A stretch of 32,699 bases of DNA. Origin: DAOUAM01 sp034433305. GTDB taxonomy: Bacteria; Chloroflexota; Dehalococcoidia; Lucifugimonadales; DAOUAM01. The position numbers and the translations under genes were made by a program. Positions 24,422 through 32,699 of this stretch are shown piece by piece. Within the stretch, counting starts at the first letter, position 1, and every line of letters begins with the position of its first letter. The stretch lies in NCBI GenBank assembly GCA_034433305.1, contig DAOUAM010000042.1, forward strand, positions 1 through 32,699, given 5' to 3'. A model generated the notes under the pieces. The model had not been told where the DNA came from, made no database searches, and worked only from the letters and a program-made list of their open reading frames with translations.

Positions 24422-25507
24422 CTAGGAGCCAGGCACCACCGTGCCGTCTGGCTTGACCTGCTGGACACGCTGGATGCCGGCGTAGGCCACGGCCCTCACC
24501 GAGGCCTGGACTCGCTGGCCGGGCTGGAGCAGCAGCGCGGTGCCGTTCTGGATAGCCGACGCCAGGCCCTGGTTGGCGAAGCTGGTGAATGGCTCCAGGC
24601 CCACGTTGTAGGTCCGGCCATACCACGGGTAGCCAAAGCCGCCGCCCAGGGACTGCCAGAACCACAGGTACCTGTACACCTCCCTGGGGAAGCGCACGGC
24701 GAAGCCGACCCTGGTGCGCTGGTTGGTGATGGCATACCAGCCATCGGGCATGTCGGTGATGTAGGCCATGTCGTACACGCGCTGGCCTTTGGGAGGGATG
24801 CGGCCCAGGTCTATGCGCTCGCCCCGCTTGCCCTGGGTGAAGGGCCAGTCAGTCTGCTGGCCGGGCTTGAGGCGGTTGTTGGGATGGAACTCCACCGGGT
24901 GCGTCAGCAGCTTGCCGCCAGGCAGGTCTATGACGCAGTCCTCGCTGAGGAAGGGCGGGCCCAGGGCGATATGCTCGCCCCAGACGCAGTGCACCTGCTC
25001 CTCGCCCTCGTTGGTCAGCGCCTGCTCGATCTCCAGCACCGGCGAGCCGCTGCGCAGCGTCAGAGTCTTCTCGAAGAAGATGGGCATGCGGGCGGTGCGC
25101 ACCCAGCAGCGTATGCTGGCCCGCTCGGGCGAGTCCCCGACGATGGCGCAGTCCCAGGGCATGGTGTTAGCCTCGGCGTGAAGGCCCAGGTCGGCGCCGG
25201 CATAGGTGGCCGGGAAGCCGCCCGCCGGAAAGACCGTCTGCCAGCCGCCCTCGTACACGTCCAGCCACACGCCGGAGGGCGCGCCGGTGGTGGGCAGGAA
25301 CTTTGAGGGGTCACGCACTCCCCAGGGCGAGCGCCACATGAAATCGGTGTCCGTGGGCTTGTGTACTAGCTGGTATATGTCCGCCCCCTTGTCTATCAGG
25401 AGCACAACGCGCAGGACCTCATTCTCCAGGATGGCCGTCTTCAGGCCGCGATAGGTCCACGCGTCGGACACCCGGCAGCCGTAGTTGCGTTCCTGTTGAT
25501 AGTGCAC
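24422..25507 (-). CDS. Aldose 1-epimerase-like (galactose mutarotase fold) protein
   Basis: This is a 361-residue protein read from GTG 25507, which has AGGAGGA spaced well upstream. The fold marks of the galactose-mutarotase superfamily are present: ILENEVLRVVLLIDKGADIYQLVHKPTDTDFMW (opening strands that present the sugar ring), LGLHAEAN with H110, GEHIALGPPFL with H179, and VGLEPFTSF with E305. The pattern of two His and a late Glu corresponds to the mutarotase catalytic set (family knowledge). It is a divergent branch; the real reaction may be on another sugar, a carbohydrate ester or a phosphorylated sugar. No sugar operon surrounds it; L25 follows on the same strand across a strong dyad. 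It lacks a signal peptide, so it is cytosolic. Confidence 0.82.
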   Translation of the reverse strand: MHYQQERNYGCRVSDAWTYRGLKTAILENEVLRVVLLIDKGADIYQLVHKPTDTDFMWRSPWGVRDPSKFLPTTGAPSGVWLDVYEGGWQTVFPAGGFPATYAGADLGLHAEANTMPWDCAIVGDSPERASIRCWVRTARMPIFFEKTLTLRSGSPVLEIEQALTNEGEEQVHCVWGEHIALGPPFLSEDCVIDLPGGKLLTHPVEFHPNNRLKPGQQTDWPFTQGKRGERIDLGRIPPKGQRVYDMAYITDMPDGWYAITNQRTRVGFAVRFPREVYRYLWFWQSLGGGFGYPWYGRTYNVGLEPFTSFANQGLASAIQNGTALLLQPGQRVQASVRAVAYAGIQRVQQVKPDGTVVPGS

Positions 25508-26069
25508 AGTACTCCTCCTGGCCCTCTGTTGCTAATTGCTTCATCCCCTGAATACAGTCTGGTGGGCCGTCTCAATAGATGCAGCGATGTCATATGGCTG
25601 ATATAGAGATGTGTCTTGGTCCGCTCCTGCGAATATCGCCTTGCGCATGCTTTGAAAGGCAGTGGGACACTTGCCGCAGGTCCTGGCGAACGAAGCACTG
25701 AGGCGCCTCTCCCATCAGTCAGCGCCGCGCTATACAGTGTACACAGGAAACCAGCAGGGGCGCGAGTCCGTATAAAACGATGAAAGTCTCCGTGTCCCGT
25801 GTCTTGTGCCCTTTTGTTTGCCGCGCAGCGGTCTCGCACAGGTTCCCCTGCAAGGCGCTTGTAGAGTAAGAGAAAGGAGCATACATGGCCTATACGTATT
25901 ACTGATGCAGTCTATTTCAGGACTTGATTTGCACGCAAACTTCACTCATGCCCTGTTGACCCGTGGACAAGCCGCGCCTATAATGCGTGGCGCGCTTTCA
26001 GGGTACTCATCCCAGCCAAGGCAGAACGCAGCTAGCAGCCGGATATACGTACCAAGGAAGGAGGAGTCA
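25508..26069. other. Divergent intergenic region with promoter for the second ABC cluster
   Basis: These 562 bases lie between the minus-strand epimerase-like gene and the plus-strand binding protein gene. The frame of the latter stays open back to 25806 but is not translated there: it lacks a ribosome-binding site and a protein-like sequence, and the promoter lies inside it. No gene is supported. Composition is lower in G+C than the flanks. Confidence 0.6.
25956..25984 (+). promoter_or_regulatory. Sigma-70 type promoter of the second ABC cluster
   Basis: TTGACC (25956-25961) and TATAAT (25979-25984) are separated by exactly 17 bases, and transcription should start near 25991. The leader would be about 79 bases to the ATG at 26070, which has AAGGAGGAG before it. 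This is the best promoter match I found in the window. Confidence 0.8.
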
Positions 26070-27923
26070 ATGGCGAGAAGCGCGATAGCTGCAAGATTGT
26101 TGCTCGGTGCCGCGCTGTTTGCGGCCCTGGCGCTGGTGGCGGGTTGCGCGGCGGGGGAGGAGCCGTCGCCGACGGCGACTTCCGCACCAGGCACAACCGC
26201 GGTGCCTCCGCCCATAGCCGCCGCATCGCCCACGGTGGCAGTTGCCACGCCCGCGCCAGTACAGTCGGCGCCCACGGTGGTAATCCGGACCCCAACGCCG
26301 GTCCCCACCACGGCGCAGCCCACCAGGGTAACGCCCACCGGCTCCCTGGTGGCGGTCACCAACGACATTCGCTTCTCAGTGGGCATACCTCGGTTCAGCC
26401 AGGCGCAGTCGTACCACAAGACAGCCGGCATCGTGGAGACGCTGTTCCACATTGCCAGGGACGAGCAGGGCAACTTCGTGGCCGAGCCACGGCTGGGCCT
26501 CTCCTGGCAGCTAGACCCTAACTTCCAGTACGCCGACATCAAGATACGCAAGGGCGTCCAGTTCCACTTCGGCTACGGCGAGATGACCGCCGAGGACGTG
26601 GCCTGGAGCTTCAACGACGCCAACGCCCGCACCAACCCCGAGAGCGTCCATGACACGGCCGGCGACCTGGCCGCCATGTTCAAGAACACCGATGTCATTG
26701 ACGCCGAGACCGTCCGGTTCAACTTCAACGTCTTCACCAGCAACTGGGCGTCCCGTGTGCTGTCCGACTTCTGGGAGGGGCCTTCGGTCTACTCCAAGAA
26801 GGTCTTCGACCAGTTGGGCGTCGAGGGCATGCGGGACAAGATGGTAGGCACAGGTCCTTTCCAGGTGGTGGAGTACACGCAGAACAAGGTACTCCATATG
26901 GAGTCCTTCGAGGACCATTGGGACCACCCGGCCTACGTGAAGGACGTCCGCATCCTGGAGGCGCCTGAGGATGCTGCCCGCCGCGCCATGCTGGAGACGG
27001 GCGAGGCCCTCATAGGCAACCTGCCCGTCAAGGACTGGCCCGACCTGCTGGCCAAGGGCTTCAAGCAGGCCCCCGAAGGCTACTACTCCGAGATGGCCCT
27101 CTCCTTTGGCGGCAACTGGTGGGAAAAGACCAACATCATCACCGGCGAGCCTCTGAAACGCCAGTTGGACCTGAGCAAGCCCTGGGTCGGCAATCCCGAT
27201 GACCCCGCCAGGATGGAGAGCGCCCGCAAGTTCCGCCATGCCCTGGGCTATGCCATTGACCGCGAGGCCCTGAACAAGGGCCTGCTGTCCAACCTGGGCA
27301 GGGTCGGCTCTCAGCCCGGCTGGCCAATCTCCGCGCCGGGCTTCAAGCAGGAATGGCTCTATTCCTATGACCTGAACATGGCCAAGCAACTCCTGAAGGA
27401 GGCTGGCTATGAGCAGGGCGCCACAGTTGATTTCTGGGTCGGCCCGTCGGGCATCGGTCCAGAGATGGGTGAGGCTATCGCCGGCATCTGGGAAGCTGAG
27501 CTGAACATCAAGACCAACTTCGACAAGACCCAGTACAACTCCAGCTTCCGGCCCAGCATCATCGCCCGCAGCGTCAACAAGATATGGTTCTGCGGCACCG
27601 ACGGCGTGAACGTCCCCAACCTGTGGCCCAAGGGCTTCCTGCTCAGCACCGTGAGCTCCGGCGGCTTCATGTGCGGCACGGAGCACAGGCCCTTTGGCGA
27701 GATCTACCTCAAGATGAGCAAGGAGACCGACCCTCAGAAGCTCCTGGACCTCGCCATCCAGTTCCATGACGAGCTCCGCGCCACAGGTGCCCAGATCGGC
27801 GTGGTGGACGTGCCCGCCTTCCCGCTGTACAATGCGGACAAGATCGCCGAGTGGCAGATGCACCCTGAGGGCAAAGGCTCTCTGGCCGGCATGAACAGCC
27901 TGTGGAACGTCAAGCTCAAGTAG
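26070..27923 (+). CDS. ABC transporter substrate-binding lipoprotein, family 5 (second system)
   Basis: This is a 617-residue lipoprotein starting at ATG 26070 after AAGGAGGAGTCA. The signal peptide MARSAIAARLLLGAALFAAL continues into the lipobox LVAGC (Cys26). A long Thr/Pro/Ala linker (residues about 31-95) separates it from the SBP_bac_5 domain, which includes FVAEPRLGLSWQLDPNFQYADIKIRKGVQFHFGYGEMTAEDVAWSF, MVGTGPFQVVEYTQNKVLHME, and KFRHALGYAIDREALNKGLL. It is more divergent from the classic DppA text than the binding protein at 15059 and about 60 residues longer. The cargo is unknown. Two permease genes follow, the first after 210 bases that include a perfect dyad. Confidence 0.92.
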   Translation: MARSAIAARLLLGAALFAALALVAGCAAGEEPSPTATSAPGTTAVPPPIAAASPTVAVATPAPVQSAPTVVIRTPTPVPTTAQPTRVTPTGSLVAVTNDIRFSVGIPRFSQAQSYHKTAGIVETLFHIARDEQGNFVAEPRLGLSWQLDPNFQYADIKIRKGVQFHFGYGEMTAEDVAWSFNDANARTNPESVHDTAGDLAAMFKNTDVIDAETVRFNFNVFTSNWASRVLSDFWEGPSVYSKKVFDQLGVEGMRDKMVGTGPFQVVEYTQNKVLHMESFEDHWDHPAYVKDVRILEAPEDAARRAMLETGEALIGNLPVKDWPDLLAKGFKQAPEGYYSEMALSFGGNWWEKTNIITGEPLKRQLDLSKPWVGNPDDPARMESARKFRHALGYAIDREALNKGLLSNLGRVGSQPGWPISAPGFKQEWLYSYDLNMAKQLLKEAGYEQGATVDFWVGPSGIGPEMGEAIAGIWEAELNIKTNFDKTQYNSSFRPSIIARSVNKIWFCGTDGVNVPNLWPKGFLLSTVSSGGFMCGTEHRPFGEIYLKMSKETDPQKLLDLAIQFHDELRATGAQIGVVDVPAFPLYNADKIAEWQMHPEGKGSLAGMNSLWNVKLK

Positions 27924-27981
27924 CACAGTCAAAGGGCGGCGACAGCGTCACGGCCTGATGCTCCCGCCGCGCTGAAGTCAC

Positions 27982-28031
27982 GAGTATAGCCCACTTCGGC
28001 CTACCCAGCTACGCCGGGGTGGGCTATACTC
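27982..28031 (+). terminator. Perfect 13-bp hairpin between binding protein and permease
   Basis: Arms 27982-27994 (GAGTATAGCCCAC) and 28019-28031 are exact inverted repeats around 24 bases, and no T-run follows. It sits about 60 bases after the binding-protein stop. Such a position suits a partial terminator or an mRNA-stabilising hairpin that keeps binding-protein levels above permease levels. Confidence 0.6.
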
Positions 28032-28133
28032 AACCAATACAGGCCCCCATATCTCTCGAAAACCAGTAGTCCGGACCCGCCAGGCAGCGGCAACGCTGGC
28101 CCCAGGCAGGACTCTCAAGGCAAGGTAACTATC

Positions 28134-29069
28134 ATGCAACGGTTCCTTTTACGGAGGCTGGCCTATACCCTGGTGGCGCTGCTGGGGGCCACTATCCTGG
28201 TGTTCGGGCTGTCCCGCATCCGGGGCGACCCGCGCTACCTGTACATCCAGGAGGGTGGCTATGGCATGACCAGGGAGACCTGGGAGACCATCGGCAAGCA
28301 GCTAGGACTGGACAAGCCCCTGGTAGTCCAGTATGGCATCTGGCTCGGTCGAACGCTCCGGGGCGACCTGGGCCAGTCCCTGATAACCAAGCAGCCTGTG
28401 CTGAGGCAGATCAAGGAGCGCATCGGCGCCACCGCCCGACTGGGGCTGATAGCCTGGCTGCTGGCGACCTCCATTGGTGTGCCCCTGGGTGTGCTGTCGG
28501 CAGTCAAACGGGCCACCTTCTGGGACTACCTGGCCAGGGGGTTTGCCCTGGTGGGCCAGGCCGCTCCATCCTTCTTCGTGGGCATCATGGGCATCCTGAT
28601 CTTTTCGGTACAGTTGCGCTGGCTGCCCACCGGGTCCATGGGCGAGGGGTTCGCCATAAAGCACTACATCCTGCCAGCCGTCACCCTGGGCTGGCTGGCG
28701 TCGGCGGGCTATATGCGCATAACGCGTTCGGCCATGCTGGAGGTGCTGGACTCGGAGTTCATCAAGCTGGCCCGCGCCAAGGGCGTCAACAACTGGATGG
28801 TCATCTGGAAGCACGCCTTCCGCAATGCCCTCATCCCGCCGCTCACGCTGTCGGCGCTGATCATGGCGGGCTTCGTGGCTGGCACCGTGGTGGTGGAGAC
28901 GGTCTTTTCCTGGCCAGGCCTGGGCAGGCTTATCTACGACGCGGTGAACAATAACGACTTCCCTATAATGACCGGCGCGGTGCTGGTAGTGGGGGCTATG
29001 TACCTGGTGGTGAACTTCCTGACGGACATCCTGTACGCCTACATAGACCCACGCATTCGTTACACCTAA
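28134..29069 (+). CDS. ABC transporter permease, DppB/OppB type (second system)
   Basis: This is a 311-residue permease with N-terminal TM helix RRLAYTLVALLGATILVFGLSRIRGDP. The EAA loop is EVLDSEFIKLARAKGVNNWMVIWKHAFRNALIP. ETVFSWPGLGRLIYDAVNNNDFP precedes the last TM helix, and the end is DILYAYIDPRIRYT. The start ATG is supported by CAAGGTAA upstream. It is paired with the DppC-type gene 11 bases on. Overall similarity to the permease at 16806 is family-level. No ATP-binding protein follows, so the ATPases must be encoded elsewhere or shared. Confidence 0.93.
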   Translation: MQRFLLRRLAYTLVALLGATILVFGLSRIRGDPRYLYIQEGGYGMTRETWETIGKQLGLDKPLVVQYGIWLGRTLRGDLGQSLITKQPVLRQIKERIGATARLGLIAWLLATSIGVPLGVLSAVKRATFWDYLARGFALVGQAAPSFFVGIMGILIFSVQLRWLPTGSMGEGFAIKHYILPAVTLGWLASAGYMRITRSAMLEVLDSEFIKLARAKGVNNWMVIWKHAFRNALIPPLTLSALIMAGFVAGTVVVETVFSWPGLGRLIYDAVNNNDFPIMTGAVLVVGAMYLVVNFLTDILYAYIDPRIRYT

Positions 29070-29080
29070 GGTGAGTTGAC

Positions 29081-29980
29081 ATGGCCCGACAAGCGACGCT
29101 GACGCTGGCATCCTCAGGGGACACGGCCTCCGCCGTGAGCAAGCTGCTGCGCACGCTACGCCGCTGGCCCGTGCTGCCCATCATCATCCTGGTGATGCTG
29201 GCCGTAACGGGCATATTCGCCCCTGCCCTCGCGCCTTACAGCCCGATACGGCCTGACGTGGTGAACCGGGCAGCGCCGCCCTTCTGGTACGACGGCGGCA
29301 GCATGGAGCACCCCCTGGGGACTGACCACCTGGGCAGGGACCTGCTGAGCAGGATTATTTACGGCGCCCGCGTGTCGCTCATGGTCGTGGCTATCTCCAC
29401 CAGCAGCGGACTCATCCTCGGCACAACCCTGGGCATGCTGGCCGGCTACTTCGGCAAACACCTGGACGAGATCATCATGCGCCTGGTGGACATAGAGCTT
29501 GCCGTGCCCTTCATCCTGGTGGCACTGGTGATAGTGGTCGTGCTGGGGCAAAGCTTCGCCGTGCTCATGGGCCTGCTGGCGCTGCTGGCCTGGACGCCTT
29601 TCGTGCGCAACGTCCGGGCCGAGGTGCTGTCCCTCAAGACGCGGGACTACGTGTCCCTGGCCAAGGTGGCGGGGGCGCCCACGTGGCGCATCCTGGTGCG
29701 GCACATCCTGCCAGGCGTCATCAACACGGTCATTGTCATAGCCACGCTGCGGGTGGGCCAGCTAATCCTGGCCGAGGCTACACTGAGCTTCCTGGGCGCC
29801 GGCATCCCGCCGCCGACGCCGGCCTGGGGCGCCATGGTCAGCGATGGCCGGGGCTACCTCAACACCGCCTGGTGGATATCCGTGCTGCCAGGGACGTGTA
29901 TCTTCCTTGTAGTGATGTCCTTCAACTTCATCGGCGACTGGCTGCGCGACAGGCTGGACCCGCGCCTGCGCCAGCTCTAG
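29081..29980 (+). CDS. ABC transporter permease, DppC/OppC type (second system)
   Basis: This is a 299-residue permease. AAGGTGAG lies before the ATG. The cytoplasmic N-terminus (residues about 1-27) is followed by TM1 (VLPIIILVMLAVTGIFAPAL). DppC marks are LGTDHLGRDLLSRIIYGARVSLMV, the EAA loop SLKTRDYVSLAKVAGAPTWRILVRHILPG, ILAEATLSFLGAGIPPPTPAWGAMV, and the end NFIGDWLRDRLDPRLRQL. It closes the cluster, and a strong intrinsic terminator begins 20 bases after its stop. Confidence 0.93.
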   Translation: MARQATLTLASSGDTASAVSKLLRTLRRWPVLPIIILVMLAVTGIFAPALAPYSPIRPDVVNRAAPPFWYDGGSMEHPLGTDHLGRDLLSRIIYGARVSLMVVAISTSSGLILGTTLGMLAGYFGKHLDEIIMRLVDIELAVPFILVALVIVVVLGQSFAVLMGLLALLAWTPFVRNVRAEVLSLKTRDYVSLAKVAGAPTWRILVRHILPGVINTVIVIATLRVGQLILAEATLSFLGAGIPPPTPAWGAMVSDGRGYLNTAWWISVLPGTCIFLVVMSFNFIGDWLRDRLDPRLRQL

Positions 29981-30000
29981 CGTTATCACGTCAGTAAGCC

Positions 30001-30044
30001 GCCATGGGGGCGACGCTCAGGCTTCGCCCCCATGGCTTTTTTTT
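30001..30044 (+). terminator. Rho-independent terminator of the second ABC cluster
   Basis: The stem is 30001-30013 with 30024-30036 (GCCATGGGGGCGA and its exact complement), the loop is 10 bases, and 8 T follow immediately (30037-30044). This is the only textbook intrinsic terminator I found in the window. Confidence 0.93.
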
Positions 30045-30424
30045 ACCCTTCTGAGCTTCCCGCAGGATGCCAGGTCTGCACAGCACGGCAAAAGCCTGTG
30101 CAGTCATATGGAGGCAAACATCGCTTCTCCCGCCCATCTTGCTACACGACGCTTTTCCAGAAGGGGACGGAGGCGTCGGGGCAGCGCCGCAAGACCTCAC
30201 CCCGTCGCCCTCTCTCCAGCCTGCCCCCTCGACAGGCTCGGGGCAGGCTCTGAGCTTGTCGAAGAGTGGAGGGGGGCCATAGATAGGCCAACGTGGTGCC
30301 CTTAAGCACCAGGGGTGAGACCGGCCCGGCCTGACTACCTCCCAGCTACCCTCAAAAACTGTCGTGTAGCAAGCGTCCACCCAGGGCTGTTTATGCGGCC
30401 CAGCCAGCATGGGGATGGCGGTGG
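30045..30424. other. Convergent intergenic region with a second type of repeat
   Basis: These 380 bases lie between the terminator and the stop of the UxuA-like fusion. They hold one dispersed palindromic repeat (30218-30263, separate entry) and no supported gene. Confidence 0.55.
30218..30263. repeat. Dispersed palindromic repeat of the TTCGACAAGCTC type
   Basis: TCGACAGGCTC (30229-30239) and GAGCTTGTCGA (30252-30262) pair at 10 of 11 positions, and CCTGCCCC/GGGGCAGG forms a second, overlapping dyad. When read through, this repeat gives the spurious peptide FDKLRACPEPVEG, which I recall as a common false ORF in many bacterial genomes that carry this element. Confidence 0.75.
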
Positions 30425-32431
30425 CTAGCGCCCCTGCACGGCGTCCAGCAGCGCCTGGATGTACCCGTTGGCGAAGGCGCGGGCGCGGTGGCCATACTCG
30501 GTGTCGTTCACCGTGCGCGGCACGTGGTCGTCCATGAAGAACCCATCGAAGCCCACCTCGTGGTAGGTGCGCATGGCCTTCACCATGTCCACGTAGCCGG
30601 TGTTGATGAACTCCTCGTAGAACTTCGGCACCTGGCCGGACACGTTGCGGAAGTGGACGTAGGCTATCTTCTTGCGCTGGCCGAAGTAGCGGACCATCTC
30701 GTACACGTCCTCGCCGGCCATCTCGGCCACGGTGCCCTGGCAGAACAGGATGCCGTTGGCATCGGAAGGATCAAGCTCGATGAGGCGCTTGTAGGCGTCG
30801 AAGCTGCGGAATAGCTGGGGGACACCGCACAGCGTCGGCACCGGCGGGTCGTTGGGATGGATGGCCAGCCGGATGCCCTCCTCCTCGGCCACGGGCGTGA
30901 TGGCCCTCACCCAGTACTCCAGGTGGCCCCAGGCCTCCTCCTCGCTGATGCCCGCGCCCTCGATGTCCGGCCACTGCCGCGCCAGCTCCGCGTCGAAGGC
31001 CGTGCCCATGGCGCCGGCGCGGATGTCCACATGGCCGGTGCGGTAGATGCGCGGGTACTTCCAGCTATAGGAGTAGATGGGGATGCCCGCCCGGGCGATG
31101 TTGCGGATGGTGTGTACCATATTCTCCATCTGCTCGTCGCGCCTGGGGCCGCCCCAGATGATATGGTCCCGCATGGTGATGGGCGTGTTCTCGATGGCGG
31201 CCAGCTTCAGGCCGTAGGACTCCACCACCGAGCGCAGGTTGACCAGGTCGGCCAGCTCCCAGCGCCCGTTGCGGACGGGTATGCTGGGCTGGTTCAGCAC
31301 GATATTCTCGGCGCCGATCTGGGCGGCGAAGCGCAGGAAGTCGGGCGTAGGCCCGCCACCCTGGCCGATGCCGATGCCCATGCGCCGCTGTCCTGTCCCA
31401 CGGGCGGGAGACGCGCGCCGCGCCGGCTGCTTCGGCTCGCTCTTGACGGCGTCCAGCGCGCCCTGGATGTACCCCTGGGCGAAGATGCGCGACCTGTAGC
31501 CGCCCAGGTTGCCCGGGAAGTCCACGTCGCCGTCCAGGATGGGGCAGTGGTCATCCATGAACACGCCGTCATAGCCGGCGTCGCGGTACACCCGCAGCGC
31601 CCTGACCATGTCCACGTAGCCCGTGTTGATGAACTCCTCCCGGAAGCTGGGCACCTGGCTGGAAACGTTGCGGAAGTGGACATAGAGGATTTTCTTCCGC
31701 TCGGCGAAGTACCTGACCATCTCGTAGATGTCCTCGTTCATCTCCGAGAAGGTGCCCTGGCAGAACTCGATGGCGTTGCAGTCGGAGGGGTAGATGTCCA
31801 TGAGGCGCTTGTAGGCGTCGAAGCTGCGCAGGATGCGCGGGATGCCACCCAGGCTGGGCACCGGCGGGTCGTCGGGATGGATGCCCAGGCGGATGCCCTC
31901 CTCCTCGGCCACGGGCGTCACGGCCCTGAGCCAGTACTCCAGCGCGGCCCAGACCTCCTCGTCGGTGTACTCGCGGTCGTGGGTGTTGGGCTGGCCCCTG
32001 GCCCACTGGTAGTCGAAGGCCGTGGCGAAGGCGCCGCCGCGTATGACCGCCGGCGGGGTGCGCCAGACGGAGTTGGGCATCCACTGGTAGCCCCAGATAG
32101 GGATGCCGGCGCGGGCCATGTCCCGGACCTCGGCGATAATCTCCTCGATAAGCTCGTCGCGGCGCGGCCCGCCCAGGACCACGTCGCGGTACTTCGGGTT
32201 CAGGGAGAAGCCGCCCTCGCAGCCCACCAGCCGCAGGCCGCAGGACTCGACGCGCCGGCGCATGGCCAGGTAGTCAATATACTCGGCGCGGGGCTTGTCC
32301 AGCGGCTGGCTGGTGCCCGGGATGGTCCTGGCGCCCGGGCCAGCGTACACGATGATGTCCTTGACGCCGTACTGGGCCGAGGTACGCAGCACCTCGTCGG
32401 TCAGGTTGTTGATTGCCCACGCGGGCCTCAT
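30425..32431 (-). CDS. Tandem-fused mannonate dehydratase-like (UxuA-type TIM barrel) protein
   Basis: This is a 668-residue protein formed from two full copies of a UxuA-like barrel, residues about 1-330 and 351-668, joined by a basic, disordered linker (SEPKQPARRASPARGTGQRR). Both copies keep the family motifs and presumed metal ligands: IHPDDPP with H185 and IHPNDPP with H525, FCQGT with C224 and C564, YVHFRNV with H252 and H593, and FMDDH in both (about D293/294 and D634/635). Normal UxuA is a single barrel of about 350-400 residues that dehydrates D-mannonate to 2-keto-3-deoxygluconate. The copies share long stretches such as EEFINTGYVDMV and RSFDAYKRL, so they arose by internal duplication. 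AAGGAG precedes the ATG. The substrate may differ from mannonate. It is a single-gene unit. Confidence 0.87.
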   Translation of the reverse strand: MRPAWAINNLTDEVLRTSAQYGVKDIIVYAGPGARTIPGTSQPLDKPRAEYIDYLAMRRRVESCGLRLVGCEGGFSLNPKYRDVVLGGPRRDELIEEIIAEVRDMARAGIPIWGYQWMPNSVWRTPPAVIRGGAFATAFDYQWARGQPNTHDREYTDEEVWAALEYWLRAVTPVAEEEGIRLGIHPDDPPVPSLGGIPRILRSFDAYKRLMDIYPSDCNAIEFCQGTFSEMNEDIYEMVRYFAERKKILYVHFRNVSSQVPSFREEFINTGYVDMVRALRVYRDAGYDGVFMDDHCPILDGDVDFPGNLGGYRSRIFAQGYIQGALDAVKSEPKQPARRASPARGTGQRRMGIGIGQGGGPTPDFLRFAAQIGAENIVLNQPSIPVRNGRWELADLVNLRSVVESYGLKLAAIENTPITMRDHIIWGGPRRDEQMENMVHTIRNIARAGIPIYSYSWKYPRIYRTGHVDIRAGAMGTAFDAELARQWPDIEGAGISEEEAWGHLEYWVRAITPVAEEEGIRLAIHPNDPPVPTLCGVPQLFRSFDAYKRLIELDPSDANGILFCQGTVAEMAGEDVYEMVRYFGQRKKIAYVHFRNVSGQVPKFYEEFINTGYVDMVKAMRTYHEVGFDGFFMDDHVPRTVNDTEYGHRARAFANGYIQALLDAVQGR

Positions 32432-32699
32432 GGCATGGCTCCTTCAGGTGTCGTTGGCTGACAGGGGCCATTATAGAGGCACACGCCTCCAGGGGCAACG
32501 CGGACTTCCGGCACTCTGTGGCTGGGGTCTTATACCAATCCCGTAGGATGACGCCGTATTTGGTAGGGGCGGGTCTCAGACCTATGCTGTCCGATAAAAC
32601 CTCATGTTGGGTAAGGAGGTGTATCGCAGCCCGGCAGGGGGAGTTGATAAGCGTTGGGGAAGCAGTCTCCCTCCTCCAGGTGGACCAAGGCCGACTGGA
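32432..32699. other. Window-end intergenic sequence
   Basis: These 268 bases upstream of the UxuA-like fusion presumably carry its promoter. I see no supported gene before the window ends. Confidence 0.45.

Noticed and set aside
25806..26069. Upstream extension of the second binding-protein frame
   Set aside because: The lipoprotein signal peptide, ribosome-binding site and promoter all place the real start at 26070; the upstream text is read-through.
29991..30410. Minus-strand 139-codon frame containing FDKLRACPEPVEG
   Set aside because: It spans a terminator and a dispersed palindrome; this peptide is a common false ORF.

Overview
The window looks like a chromosomal stretch of a high-G+C, free-living heterotrophic bacterium. 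The mix of peptide-type ABC transporters with Thr/Pro-rich lipoprotein linkers, an enolase-superfamily enzyme, a UxuA-like TIM barrel, SDRs, DUF5671-type membrane repeats and an L25/Ctc ribosomal protein suggests Chloroflexota (Dehalococcoidia or SAR202-like). This is inference from gene content; there is no rRNA or other strong phylogenetic marker. No tRNA, rRNA, CRISPR array, transposase or phage gene was seen.

Layout. 1-1675 (+): the C-terminal part of an amylo-alpha-1,6-glucosidase-like glycosidase, cut by the window edge. 1909-4139 (-): a compact three-gene operon of clearly lower G+C, comprising two unrecognised proteins and a PIN-like nuclease candidate; it is the best candidate for a transferred, undescribed module. 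4361-8853 (-): a catabolic block of a FAD amine/amino-acid oxidase, two SDR dehydrogenases and an MFS transporter. 9258-10526 (+): two small secreted beta-rich proteins, the first with an apparent one-base frameshift inside its signal peptide, separated by a perfect 19-bp hairpin. 10856-14369 (-): a metallo-beta-lactamase-fold hydrolase, a six-module DUF5671-like membrane protein and an anchored NTF2-like protein. 15059-19074 (+): a family-5 substrate-binding lipoprotein, two permeases and a SnoaL-like protein, tightly coupled. 19183-22035 (-): a vWA-domain protein followed by a solitary VirB11/CpaF-like ATPase. 22294-23391 (+): a mandelate-racemase-subgroup enzyme. 23635-25507 (-): ribosomal protein L25 and an aldose-epimerase-like protein. 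26070-29980 (+): a second substrate-binding lipoprotein with two permeases, with a good sigma-70 promoter at its head and a strong intrinsic terminator at its end. 30425-32431 (-): a tandem fusion of two UxuA-like barrels.

How it fits together. Much of the window serves uptake and oxidation of organic acids, sugar acids or peptides: two ABC importers (neither has its ATPase subunits here), an MFS carrier, dehydrogenases, an oxidase, a racemase/dehydratase and a mannonate-dehydratase-like enzyme. Gaps between genes carry at least five copies of an approximately 76-84-bp C/G-rich palindromic repeat and one copy of a second, different palindromic repeat.
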